DNA of 64,000 nt, taken from the NCBI RefSeq assembly GCF_001640805.2, contig NC_066845.1, forward strand, positions 19,160,307 to 19,224,306, in the 5' to 3' direction. The notes beneath the pieces were generated by a model that saw only the letters and a list, made by a program, of their open reading frames with translations, was not told the DNA's origin and did no database searches. The DNA is from Lates calcarifer. Taxonomy: Eukaryota > Chordata > Actinopteri > Centropomidae. The stretch's first letter is position 1. Every line of letters starts with the position of its first letter. The translations under genes and the position numbers were made by a program. Below, piece by piece: positions 1 to 23,700 of this stretch.

Positions 1-551
1 CTGTATACAAAGCCACATTAACCACATTGATAGCTTTATCATTAAAATATATATCTGTAGTGATATGACGCCTAATATATCACTATCTCTGAAGTGTTGT
101 AAGAAACTGACATATGGCACAAATATGCACAGTAGGTTTTACATTCACTCAAATGAGGGGACACAATTTCTGAACACTTAATTTGTGTGTTTAAAGGCTA
201 ACTCCAGTTGCACTGTTTAAGCTGTAAAAGCAAAGCAGCGTGTACCAATGACAGAGCAAAGTGGCAAAAGACTTAGAGTACATTTATGTCATATATGACT
301 CCCCCACCTACATGCTGCTCTTTAACTCAATCCCCTGAGGTAAATCAGCAAAATTCCTCCTCCTTTAGAAAGAAAATACTGTTTTATCAGGGTTTATTTT
401 AAGAAAACTTGAAACTGTGTACAAATGCCTCCTTGCTGTCTGCCTTCTGTGGCAGTATCACAAAAAATCAATCAGCAGACATCTTGACATCCTGTCTAAC
501 ACGCCTCTCACTGGATTTGCATTAATGTCGACTCTGTATTTCAATCCCCAG
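1..551 (+). other. Intron sequence of kat6a upstream of the first visible exon
   Basis: AT-rich DNA with no coding exon, RNA gene or repeat that I can support. Confidence 0.6.
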
Positions 552-11539
<10,988 letters not shown>

Positions 11540-12536
11540 GCAGCAAAGAACTGAAAAAGGAGATATGAGGCCAGAGCTGATACTCGCTGTACTCTAAATG
11601 TCCATTACTCCTGTTCACCCTCTCCAGTGCCTCGGCAGGCACCAGTGAGTGTGGGTGATGGAGACAGAGAGGGTCTTTGGGGTTCCTCTTTTTCTATGTT
11701 GTCATTTTGTCCATTTTTATTTGGGCTCGTTTCCCCTCCCCTCCCAGCTGGCTGTGTATGGGAGCAAGTCAGTAGGATTCAGGGTGGGAGTGTGTACATG
11801 GACCTCAACGTGCCATGCTGCTTCAGGCTAGGCCTACACAATCCTCTTATGTGGTTTCACACAGACCCAGGAGTCCCCTCCTCCTCATCATGTGCAGGAG
11901 GGGGGCAGGGAGGAACAAGAACGGCGAGGGAGATATACAGAGAGACAATACAGGAGTACCCTGCTTTGTCAGACTGCGAATGAAAACTGAATATATTCAA
12001 CCATGCACACAATCTTTTAATTGATATAGGAAGCCTTACCTTGAAAAAAGAGACAGTGAAACATAGTAGGCGAACTCTTGTTTTTTGTTAAACATAATGT
12101 TGAATCTTATTTTTGATGTTGTTGTTTTTGTTGATTGTTTTTTGAAATACTCGTGTGCAGTCCGACCTCTTATATGCTTTGGTCTTTATACGTGTGGCAT
12201 TCTGAAATGGTGAAACACCCTCTTGCTCTCTCAGAAATACCCAAACATCTCTGTGGTGGCCACTCGGTCAGACAGCTTTTCACCTAGGTCCAGAAAAGCA
12301 TGGGAGCGGGGCCTCCGGTGTTTGAGGTGTTGAGCTGTTTCCAGAGTCTCTGTCTTCCTGGATGGACGTGTTGTACCAAAAACACAGCAAACACAGAGGA
12401 GACGAGCGCATTACTGTCTATTATATGTCCATAAATGAAACAAGTAGCATTATTTTCCAGTTTGCCGCCTCTCTGAAACGTTTAGATGTAAATATTCTGG
12501 TACTTCCCAATATCCAGCACACACTCACACACACTG

Positions 12537-12538
<2 letters not shown>

Positions 12539-12574
<36 letters not shown>

Positions 12575-12582
12575 ATACACAT

Positions 12583-12617
<35 letters not shown>

Positions 12618-12622
12618 TATAC
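12539..12622. repeat. (CA)n followed by (ATACAC)n microsatellite in the kat6a 3' UTR
   Basis: About 30 bases of pure AC dinucleotide pass into imperfect ATACAC hexamers up to the tatactgg at about 12622. Confidence 0.95.
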
Positions 12623-13760
12623 TGGCTAGCTGTTGACAATTGGTGGCTGGCTCAGGAAACATTCAGCTGTTCCACGCTCCACTTACAGACAGTGTACAAT
12701 GTCAGCCTTTTTTTTTTTTGTTTGTTTTTTTTTGTTTTAGCAGTTTAGGGAATGCAGAACAAACGGTGGGATTTCCATTTAACTGCTTTAAAGAAAGTCA
12801 GTTTGCTATAGCTGACTTCCCCTCTTTAAGTGTTAGTGGCCCAAAGAGGTCGAGGAGTCTGCTTTTGAATGGTGTATTCTGTTAAAACTGTATTATTATT
12901 TTTTTTTTCAGCAAAATTCTGCACTCCCATTGGCTAGAAATATGGCAGTAGACAGTAAGCCTTTATGAAAGGTGGGCCTAAATGCCTGATCTAGTGCATG
13001 GTTTGGCCCTCACATAGAGGCACACTCATAAAGCAGGGTCGGAGGCGAGTTAGTGTTAGAGGTCCTGTTGGCTATGGCATTCAACTGGCAGGGGTGAAAT
13101 GGTTGACCTTGTTGCTCCATGTACCAGTATTCAAAGTCAAAAGAGGAGTTTTCATTTTCCTACAGACCTGACATTGCATACTTTATTTGTGTGTATTGTT
13201 CTGTTCTGTACTTATTTTTTGTTTTGTTTCTTTCTGAATTTTATCAGACTGGGCAGCTTTCTTTTATGACACAAGCTGACTCTTTTTGACTTTAGAAAAC
13301 CTATTGTAGAGAAAATGTTTTTTCTATAATATAAAAGGAAATTCTGACATTGATATTGGTACTGTCATTTTTTTCACTTCTGTTTCAGGAAAAAAACAAT
13401 ACATATTTTTTAGCTCGCCTCTTGGGTAATAATTACTAAGAAATTCAAAATTTAAAAAAATTACCACTCACTTTTAGTGACTTTAAGATGCCTTTAATCT
13501 CTCCATTCCATCTCATCTCTAGAGTTTTTCTATCTTTGTGTAGTATATTAATGCTATTTTAAACAAAAGGACTACAAATATCTAAAGGTCACTTGGCATT
13601 CTTTTCTTTTTTTTACTTCTTGTGTGTGTATAGGATGACTTCCTTACATTTAAGAGGCATGTAAAAATGAGCTCGGTATATTTCTGTCTGTTTATATCGC
13701 TTCCCTTTTTGTATCCTTTGTAATTGTACATGTTGCGTTGTATGCTAAGAGATGGCGCAA

Positions 13761-13766
13761 AATAAA
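13761..13766 (+). terminator. kat6a: Candidate proximal polyadenylation signal of kat6a
   Basis: AATAAA hexamer about 2.2 kb after the kat6a stop codon. Confidence 0.45.
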
Positions 13767-13923
13767 AGAGAGGAGTGACAGCTGGGCACACAGTGAAGGT
13801 TGATTTGCGCCCAGCAGCCTCAACTCTCTACTCTGTCCCTGTATGTATTTCCATTTATTCGTTTTTTTTTTCTTTCTTAGCAAGTACTTTCAAAGAACTC
13901 TGTACATTTTAACATAAAATGAA

Positions 13924-13929
13924 AATAAA
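13924..13929 (+). terminator. kat6a: Candidate distal polyadenylation signal of kat6a
   Basis: AATAAA hexamer about 2.4 kb after the stop, with a T/GT-rich stretch just downstream (tcatgtgtcccttgagc). Confidence 0.55.
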
Positions 13930-13950
13930 TTATGTTGAGCCATTCATGTG

Positions 13951-16060
13951 TCCCTTGAGCTTTTTATGATTGTAGGAGTCATCATCACAATCCACTCCTT
14001 TGAGATTTGCTTTAAAATCTAAAATCATGTTGATACCATTCACATTTTCCAAAACAGTCAACCTTTGTCTACAAACTGAATATTTAGGATTTTGAATTAC
14101 TTTAACTTTTTAAGTACAGGCAGGGAGTTTTGCACCTTAGGTACAAGACAAATTGTGACAACTTTACACACAGCAGATAAGACAGTGGTGGTAAATCTCT
14201 CGCTCAAAATAGCCAAGAATGTTCCAACTTTGACTTGAAACAGTGTTCATGTTGAATCCCAGTTTCTCACAGTAAGAGGCTGATTGAGGAAATGGGTTTA
14301 CAGGGTCTTAAACATGTTTAGTATATTTTGCTAGTTCTTGTTCCATGTTGAAAATTAAGTGGCTTGTTGAAATTCATATGAAAGAGTGCTGCTGTCACAT
14401 TTTGTTCAAAATCATCCAATTGTGCAGGGCTTCCCCAGCACTGTTGACATGTCTTCTACCTGAGCTTTGGTTATGAAAGGTTTAGGGTGTCATTTATCTT
14501 GATAAGTAGCAGATAGATCAGGGAAAGACCAGGTTATTCCAGCGCCCCCCACCCCCATGGATGGATGGATGATAGCCAAAACTGATAATGGACTTCAGAC
14601 ATTAAATCAGATCATAAAATTGCTTTGACCACTTGTGGCCACTAGATGTCCCTGTAGAACGTGAGCATGTCAAGTCAAAAGGTCTTGATGTGAAAAATGA
14701 GTTGGTGGTAACTCTCACATTACCCACATCCATCTTCAACAAAATTCAAATACACAGGACATTTTGCCTCATTGAATATTGCTGTGTTGCGAATAACGGT
14801 CTCATATTCTATATAACAAACACAAGTCACATTTGTTAGTCCTACATATCGCTTCTAAAAGCAATATGTCTGATCAAGCCGCTGTTGTCAGTGCAGTTAG
14901 TTAATGCCTCTTAATTGAGCCAGTATACTGAACATGTTTTGTTGCCATGTGTAGCACATTCACCAGTGAATGGCTTACAGTCAGTGGCTTACATTCACAT
15001 ATTGCCATTTTGGAGAATAATGACTTCTCATTTGCTTAGTTATGCTGAATAAGGGAGATCCAAAAGTAATTTGTACTCACAGTTTGCTACCTTAAATGCA
15101 TTATGTCAGTGTAATCATTATATAATATTGTAATACACCAGAGGAGTCAGGAACTCAGCGTACTTGAGTCAGCGCCCTCATCATGCTTGGTCCACACATA
15201 AACCTGGTACTAAAACAAATACCTGATCACTATTCACTCCAGTGCTGCTGGATTCATGCTTGTCTATCACAGAAATGATAGAGAATGAGGATTTGGAAAT
15301 GGTAAGTGCATTTAAAAATGACATCTTTGTTTCACTGAAGCAAGATGCAGCTGTGTTGCTGACAGGTGGATAAGGGTGTGAACTGGCAAAACTGATCTCA
15401 GGTTAGTATTTTGTTCTGAACTCCTCTAATCTTCACTATAAGATTTTAACTGACTAATTTTGAGGGTGCAGTTCCTCAAAACACATTGTTTGCATGTTTA
15501 CTGATGCTTTGTCTTTAGGGTGTGTGCTGCATATGTAAAGAGGGTGTAACTGAATATGACGCAGACTGTGAACTCTCAGACATGAGGACATTTTATTAAT
15601 AGTTGACTAGCTCTTATTCCTCCATGTACTGTTTTTGAATCATGTCAGGTGAGACATGGTTGAATTGATATTTGCACAACTGTTACTAAATTGTTTCACA
15701 AGAAGAATGCTGTGTATATGTAATTTTATTATATATAAAAAGACTAAATATGACTCAGACATCCTCAGGCTTTTCTCCAGCAGCCTCTTTATGGCTTTAT
15801 TCAATTTTCATCTCCACTTTTACTATCTCAGTCTGTTTTGTGGTAAAATATAAGTAAGTATAAGTATTGCTTCTATTTGCATAACAAAATAATAAAATAT
15901 AAAGAACTATATGTTGCAGACTGACTGAAAAAGTATTTTGGACTGTAAACTCTGTAGTGTTCCTTCTTAGTGACCGTGCTCCTGTCTCTGCTAAGTTTGA
16001 ATGGAGACAGCAACTCCACAAGATGAAATCTGATACTGAAACAAAATGTCAGACCAGCTC
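13951..16060. other. Intergenic DNA between kat6a and ap3m2
   Basis: About 2.1 kb of AT-rich sequence. The only simple repeat noted is a short GGAT run near 14559-14571. No gene or RNA could be supported. Confidence 0.6.
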
Positions 16061-16265
16061 CATCTTAAAGCCAATCAGCGGGCAGTTTTACTGGTGTTTA
16101 CTGCAGCTCTTCCTCCACGGTCCAATCACAGCCAAATCACAAGTCACCAGCTTCCGTATTGTTGACCCATGAATCTATGAAGTGGGCGGGATTTTATAGT
16201 CATCTCGGCTTCTGGTTGGTTCGCTTTAGTCCTCTAGATTTCTCGCATTAGGATCCGCTCCACCT
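16060..16265 (+). promoter_or_regulatory. ap3m2: Probable ap3m2 promoter
   Basis: Within 200 bases there are CCAAT motifs at 16071-16075 and 16122-16126 and a GC box (GTGGGCGGG) at 16182-16190. Local CpG density rises just before the inferred first exon. No strong TATA box is apparent; attttatag at 16191-16199 is the nearest AT-rich word. This fits a housekeeping promoter. Confidence 0.55.
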
Positions 16266-16350
16266 AACGGGAAGCAACGACGGCAGCTTTAGCTTTCATT
16301 GGGGAAAAAAGGGTGAAAGGCGAGACGAAAACGTAAAAAAATTGTCTTCG
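16260..16350 (+). other. ap3m2: Probable non-coding first exon of ap3m2
   Basis: CpG-containing sequence (gcaacgacggcagc) ends in ...tgtcttcg followed by a perfect GTGAGT donor at 16351. The coding exon with the start codon is 1.55 kb downstream. The transcription start is not defined. Confidence 0.5.
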
Positions 16351-17906
16351 GTGAGTCAGTTGCAATTTATGAATGCCTCGGGTGGTAAACGGTACATTTT
16401 CAGGCAGAACAGCATGGTTAACTAATGTATTTTCATCCTCTGTACTGGGTGACGGGGCTTTTCCTCTGTCATGAGACTGTGTGAAACAGGAGGAGGGACT
16501 GATGTAGCATCTTGTATGGAGATGGAGGCCTTCAACCACAGTGTGATAGACAGCCAGTTTCTCGGTTTAAATGTTCTAACAAGCTAATAATTACATGTGA
16601 CTACAATGTGTTGAGGTGCTTGCATCACTGAGTTGTATCGGGTCCGAACTCAATAGCTTTGCCGCATATTTAATGAATATTCCGGTGTCATATTTCACTA
16701 GCCACCATAAGTTAACTTAAGACTACGTTTTGCTATTGTATCAAGTAAAATCTTATTAAGTTACTGTGTCCTTCTTGTTGGAGAGAGTGGTACACCTAAC
16801 TCATTTTACAAGATCAGAAATGTATTGCTTACTATTTTAAAATGACCCATTACACTTTATTTTATACGATACATGACCCATTTACCTATTTATTCATTCA
16901 GTCTTTCATGCGTTGCTTTGAAATAGTTTGTCCACTACTTGAGTTTAACTAACAAATAGTGTTATAATTATGTATTTGTTTTCTTAATGGCTGTGTGTTA
17001 AAAGGGAAGTGAGGAATACTGACTTTGCTCATGGATCCAAAAATATGAAAACAGTTTTTGCTCTTTAACAAATGAAAAAAAGCAAGTGTAGTTACATTGT
17101 ATAGATACAATAAACGTTGACAAATTAAGCACAGCACTTATTCTCTGCTACTGAGCAGAGCACTTTGTATGACCAGGGTTTGTGTCTTATCCAGAGTGCT
17201 AAACTTGCTTTTATGAAATGTGTCATGTGAGAGGGGGAAGGGCTGTCTTTTCAGTTGTGGGCATGGAGTGCTGATTTTTCTTTCTTTCCTCTGTTTAAAT
17301 GCTGTTTCAGACCTAATTCAAACATTGTTGAAATGTCCAGACATTCATATTACATAACTCTTAACTACATTCAAACCATTTGCATATATTTAAAATTTCT
17401 AAATTTACTGTTTAATAATTTATTTTAATTTAATAGGTTACTATGTATGTGATACTACAGTAAAAGCTGAGGAGTAAATGATATAATTAACGGCGACTGA
17501 GTGCCATGCAGCTGCTTCAGTTTAAGGGAACAGCCAAACACTCAATATTTTGTAATACATGGTCTTTATAGTATTGTATCACTCCACAGACAGGTTTTTA
17601 CAGTAGGCTGCAGTTCCTGGTTAGGGTTAGGGTTTGGGTTAGGGTAACCCTGTGCATCACTCAGAAAACAGTCAGCCAATCAGAAGTGAGGCTCACAGAC
17701 ATGCAGCACCCTGTTCTTTAGAGAAGCTTGAGAGAGGAGATGTAAAACTATACAGTTTTTGGTACAAAAAGCACAAATATTATGGATTTCAAAACTTCAA
17801 ATAAGACAAGGGGCAAAAGTGTAAAACATGGGACCTTTAAAATTTCTCAACCTTATTTGAAATGCTTTGGTTTTCTCTTTTATATCATCAGCCTCTCTGC
17901 CTCCAG
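16351..17906 (+). other. ap3m2 intron 1
   Basis: Runs from gtgagt to the ctgcctccag acceptor. The only feature noted is a short telomere-like repeat near 17.62 kb. Confidence 0.55.
17619..17648 (+). repeat. Short interstitial telomere-like (TTAGGG) repeat
   Basis: Reads ggttagggttagggtttggg and then ttagggtaacc, about four TTAGGG-type units, one degenerate, in ap3m2 intron 1. Confidence 0.8.
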
Positions 17907-17911
17907 CCAAA

Positions 17912-18184
17912 ATGATCCACAGCCTATTCCTAGTAAACGCTTCAGGGGACATTTTCCTGGAGAAGCACTGGAAGAGCGTGGTCAGCCGCTCTGTGTGTGA
18001 TTACTTCTTTGAGGCGCAGGAGCGTGCCACAGAGCCAGAGAACGTCCCACCAGTGATCCCCACACCACACCACTACCTTATCAGCGTGCTCAGGCATCGC
18101 ATCTACTTTGTAGCAGTCATCCAGAGCGAGGTGCCGCCGCTTTTTGTCATCGAGTTTCTGCACAGAGTTGTCGACACATTCCAG
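17912..18184 (+). CDS. ap3m2: ap3m2 coding exon 1 (start codon)
   Basis: The ATG sits five bases after the acceptor in the context CCAAAATGA. It encodes 91 residues from MIHSLF to FLHRVVDTFQ, with the conserved VPPLFVIEF motif. Phase 0 out, donor gttctt, which is non-canonical beyond GT. Confidence 0.95.
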
Positions 18185-20727
18185 GTTCTTGCTCACTTGC
18201 ATTTCTTTGGTCCACTTTTAGTTTCATTTAATGACTCATATCTGACCTATAATATCCATATCCTGCCTTTGTGTGCCTTTCTGTGATCTCAGGACTATTT
18301 TGGAGTGTGTACAGAGGCTGCCATCAAGGATAATGTGGTAGTAGTCTATGAACTACTGGAGGAGATGCTGGACAATGGCTTTCCGCTGGCCACAGAGTCC
18401 AACATCCTCAAAGAGCTCATTAAGCCCCCCACCATACTCCGCACAATGGTCAACACCATCACAGGTACAGTCCATTTAATAAATTCTTGTTAACCACAAC
18501 ACCTGTAAAATTTTAAATGAATCAGACGCTCCCACTATTTAGAGGACAACTAGATGTTCATGATGTGTGGCTCTATGCAGGTTATTTGTTTTTAAAACTT
18601 CAGGGGATCCATTAACACTGCAGTCACCCATAGCTGAAAAGTTATTATGTCAAGCTTTATTTTCTGTTATTATTGAGTTGATTATTGTGAAAGAGCCAAA
18701 CTTATAATCTCCCGTCTTCCTCTTCATGAGGAAATGTGTTTATGGTGATGGTAGTGTGAGGGGGGAATAAAGGGTTCTTAATAATAGTTTTACAAGAACT
18801 GCTGTTAATGTGCTGCAGCTACACAGTCACAGAATCAGTGTCGCTCATCATCCAGAGTTACAGTATAAAACGTTGCAACATGAGATTTTTGTGTGTATTA
18901 TTTCACATTAGGCCAATGTGTGTTTTCCAGGCAGCACCAATGTAGGTGAACAGCTCCCTACAGGCCAGCTGTCAGTGGTGCCATGGCGACGCACTGGGGT
19001 CAAATATACAAACAATGAAGCTTATTTTGATGTGGTGGAGGAGATTGATGCTATCATTGATAAATCAGGTATGGCTCTGTGCTAACTACATAGACATACA
19101 TGAATTACACTGACATATAGGGATTAAATATCAGCTACGAGTATCTTAGTCCAAAAAATAACAGTGTTAGTCTGGTCAAATCCTTGTTTGTAAGGCAACG
19201 TTGTACTTTGTTTTCTCCGTAGGCTCCACTATTACAGCCGAAATCCAGGGAGTTATTGATGCCTGTGTGAAATTGACAGGCATGCCTGACCTCACTTTAT
19301 CATTCATGGTATGTTTTTACACCTTTTTAAGCCTGTTGTGGATTTTCAACAAGCTAGCTATTTGTGGATCTACACTATCAGACTAATATGGACCATAAGA
19401 AAGTAGAGACAAAGACATAGGGCCCAGCTGTCACTGTGGTGCAGTGCCTCGGCTGAGTCTCTGCATCTGTGAATTATTAAAGCAGGTGCTTCAGTATAAT
19501 GGGAACTTGATATAAAAGGGCAAATATTGATGTATATCATATATTAGACTTGATTAAAAAGATATTTACTCTCTGCTCACATATCATTACATGTCACTTG
19601 AAACAAGTTTTTTCTATCAAGTTGTCATAACCCTTTTTTGCCTCAACTCAAGAAATGAAAATAAAATTGTTTTACTAGCTGGAAATAATTGGTGAATATG
19701 TTTTGATTGTCTCCTTCTCCCAGAATCCTCGGCTGCTGGATGATGTCAGTTTCCACCCATGTGTTCGGTTCAAGCGCTGGGAAGCTGAGCGGATCCTCTC
19801 CTTCATCCCTCCTGATGGAAACTTCCGGCTGCTCTCCTACCATGTCAGCTCTCAGAAGTCAGTGTTTTTTCAGTCAGGATCTGTTTATGTCACATTATGG
19901 AAAAGACATACAAACTAAACACTTTTCTAACTAATTAAGAATGTTATCTGTGAGTTATTTATCCCATAGTTGCCAATATACTGTATGTGCTCTGTCTGAG
20001 GGATTTCTCTCTCAAGCAGTGTACTAATATTAGAATACAACCATCAAAAAACATTTGCAAAAAATATTCCACTGGCCAATGTGACCCTGCTGTTGTTTGT
20101 CTTCATCAGCCTGGTGGCGATTCCAGTGTATGTCAAACACAACATCACCTTCCGCGAGGGGAGCTCTCAGGGACGTTTTGACCTGACCCTGGGCCCCAAA
20201 CAGACCATGGGCAAGGCTGTGGAGTCGGTCCTGGTCAGCAGCCAGCTGCCCCGGGGTGTCCTCAATGCCAACCTCAACCCCTCCCAGGGAACATACACAT
20301 TTGACCCAGTCACAAAGGTACTTAGAGGTTGTGCCCAGGTGTGTTTATACACCTAAAAGAAGGGAAAGTACATGAATGTAGGAATGAAAACTTAATGGCT
20401 AGAGGTCAGGTTTTCATGGAGGCTGCAGGTCACAAAGGTCTTTACTTACACCATTCTTCTCCAAAACCAAAGATGCTACTATTTGCTTTTATTTTGTGTG
20501 CCATTGTGTAAGATAGAAAGTGACCTTTTAAGTGTTAATGGTCTCATACTTGCATCTTGATATCTTTTTTGTTGACCAGTTGTTGTCATGGGATGTTGGT
20601 AAGATCAACCCACAGAAGCTTCCCAGTCTGAAAGGTACCATGAGCCTACAGGCGGGGGCCTCCAAACCCGATGAGAACCCCACCATCAACATCCAATTCA
20701 AGATCCAGCAGATGGCCATCTCAGGTC

Positions 20728-20772
<45 letters not shown>

Positions 20773-23700
20773 CTTAACCACTTATCCTAATGCCATCATA
20801 ACTTTGTCTCTATATGAATTCTTCATTTCTTGTAGGAATAATTTGTCAATTCAATTTCAATTCAATTCAGTTCAGTTTTATTTATATAGCGCCATATCAC
20901 AACAAAAGTCATCTCAAGGCACTTTTCATAACGAGCAGGTCTAGACCATACTCTTTAAAATAGGTATTTACAGAGAGAGACGTAACAAATCCCACCATGA
21001 GCAGCACTAGACAACAGTGGCAAGGAAAAACTTCCTTTTAAGAGGCAGAAACCTCGAGCAGAACCGGACTCAGAGTACAGCAGTAGTAATGATAATAGTA
21101 TTAACTGCTAATTCTAGCAGCAGGTGTTGAGTGGAGTTGTAGGAGCAGCAGGAGACTTGTCAACACAGATCAGACTCTACAGCTCCAGAGGCAGAAATAC
21201 CTGCAGAAAGAGACAGAAGAGGAGAGAGAGACGGAAGAGAACAATACTACAAGAAAGGGAACATATTTAGTTAGTAACATGTATTTATGGGATATGTATC
21301 CATACTGTGGAGAGAGAGACAGAGACAGAGAGAGAGAGAGAGAGAAGCTCAGCGCGTCATAGGAGATCTCCCAGCAGTCTAGGCCTATAGCAGCATAACT
21401 AAGGGATGGTTCAAGCTTGAGCCAACCCTAACTATAAGCTTTATCAAAGAGGAAAGTTTTAAGCCTACTCTTAAAGGTACAGAGGGTGTCTGCCTCCCGA
21501 ACTGAAACTGGGAGAAGGTTCCACAGTAGAGGAGCCTGATAACTGAAGGCTCTACCTCCCATTCTACTCTTGGAAACTCTGGGAACCACCAGTAAACCAG
21601 CATTCTGGGAGCGCAGAGTCCTAGTGGGATTGTAGGGGACTATGAGATCTTTAAGGTAAGATGGAGCCTGACCATTAAGGGCTTTGTATGTGAGGAGGAG
21701 GATTTTGAATTCTATTCTGGATTTGACTGGGAGCCAATGCAGAGAGGCTAGCACAGGAGAAATATGGTCTCTTTTCCTAGTTCCTGTCAGTAATCGTGCT
21801 GCAGCATTTTGAATCAGCTGCAGAGTCTTTAGAGATATGCTGGAGCAGCATGATAATAATGAATTACAGTAGTCCAGTCTAGAAGTAACAAATGCATGGA
21901 CTAGTTTTTCTGCATCCTTTTGAGACAGAAAATGTCTAATTTTGGAGATGTTACGCAGATGAAAAAAGGCAGTCCTAGAAGTTTGTTTTATGTGTGAGTT
22001 AAAGGACATATCCTAATCAAAGATAACTCCCAGATTCTTTACAGTGGAGCTGGGAGCCAGGGCAATGCCGTATAATGGAACTACATCATTAGAAAATTTA
22101 TTTCTGATGTGTTCAGGACCAAGTACAATGACTTCAGTTTTGTCTGAGTTCAATAATAAAAAATTGCTTGTCATCCAGGTTTTAATGTCCCTAAGACAAG
22201 CCTGGTGTTTGGCTAGATGATTGGTTTCATCAGGTTCCATTGACAGATAAAGCTGTGTATCATCCGCATAACAATGGAAATTTATGGAGTGTTTCCTGAT
22301 AATATTGCCCAATGGAAGCATATACAAGGTGAAGAGGATTGGTCCAAGCACTGACCCTTGTGGAACTTTATGTCTAACTTTTGTGTACATGGAGGAGTAG
22401 TTGTTAACATGTACAAACTGAAGCCTATCAGATAGATAGGACTTAATAACCCTTTAAGCACCATAATAATAGATATATTTATTAAAACGCCTGGTCTTTT
22501 TTTGTCTATTTTTGTCAATAATTGTGTCAAAAAATGCCCTATGTGTAAATAATTTACACCCCTTTTCCAGGAGAAGTAGAACTTTCAAAATCTGCCAAGT
22601 ATTTACCATTCTTATATAATTAAATACCTAAAACTGTGTGTTATAAGAAGAAAAGGACAAAAACGGAATTGAATTTTCTTCAACTTTCTTTTTATAAATT
22701 CTTGAAAAGTGCAGATTGAAGATTTCTGAGATTGCAAAAATGTAATTCAAACTATTTTACAACAACTCAGACAGTTTTACATTTCTGGAGCTTTCTGAGT
22801 CCATGTTACAGGCTGTTATATTTGTCAATAGCCAGGCGATTTTTATTTTAGCAGTGGTAGTTTCTGAAATAATTCCTGTCTACCTGAAGACAGAGACCCA
22901 CATGACATACATCACACATCCAAGGTGTGCTTTTGTGGCACAGAGTGCACTTTTTCCTTCCCAAGGCTGTCTTTTGTCTTTTGTCTGTGCACTCATTTTT
23001 ATTGGTTGGGATAGGGAAGTGGCTTTGAGTGGGAGGAGGAGGTGGGCCTATTATTTACAGGGTGGGACTATTATTTACAAGATTCGGATTTATTTACACA
23101 GAATATACCTCTAAAACTTTGCTAAACTCCAAGAAACCGCACCAAAAGTTTGACTGAATCCCCCTACTCTCCGCTCATTTCCTCCCTCTCCCCACACGGC
23201 ACTCAGTCATTACTGTAATGCATGTAATAGCACCAGAAAGCCCCATTTCTCAGCTTTCAGGGGCAGTTTGAATGATTAAAATTGCACGAAGTAGCGAGGA
23301 GTTACGGTAATTTGAAATAAACATGCGCCGCGGTGTCACCGGTGATCCCCATGGTTGTAAACCAGTTTAGTGCAGTTCCTTTAATACCGATAACAATTGT
23401 CATTGTTGAGATTTTCAGTCACACAACACCTTGTTTATATTCCTGCTAAACCTGCACACATTTTATCATTAACCATTGAATTTCATTATTGCATTCATTA
23501 TTGTTATTTTTTCTCCTAACGTTGAGAATAATTTGACTTAAGCCCCCACACGTGAGAGGTTGTAGCCTTCTCAGCTGATAACCACCTGACTGTCCTGTTC
23601 TGTGCGCATAGTGACACTATGACCACTAGATGGTGCCAGATACAATAGATGCACCTCCTCCTTTCTGACACATGACAGCAGATAGTACTTTATGAGCAGA

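Larger units (their letters stand above)
11540..13950 (+). other. kat6a: kat6a 3' UTR
   Basis: No coding frame is supported after the TGA. The sequence is AT-rich with T-runs and a CA-type microsatellite. It ends with AATAAA hexamers at 13761-13766 and 13924-13929, the second being the more likely distal signal. The extent is inferred from these signals; there is no transcript evidence. Confidence 0.7.

Noticed and set aside
22803..23114. 103-codon plus-strand frame in the last ap3m2 intron
   Set aside because: No recognised similarity; probably repeat-derived or random.
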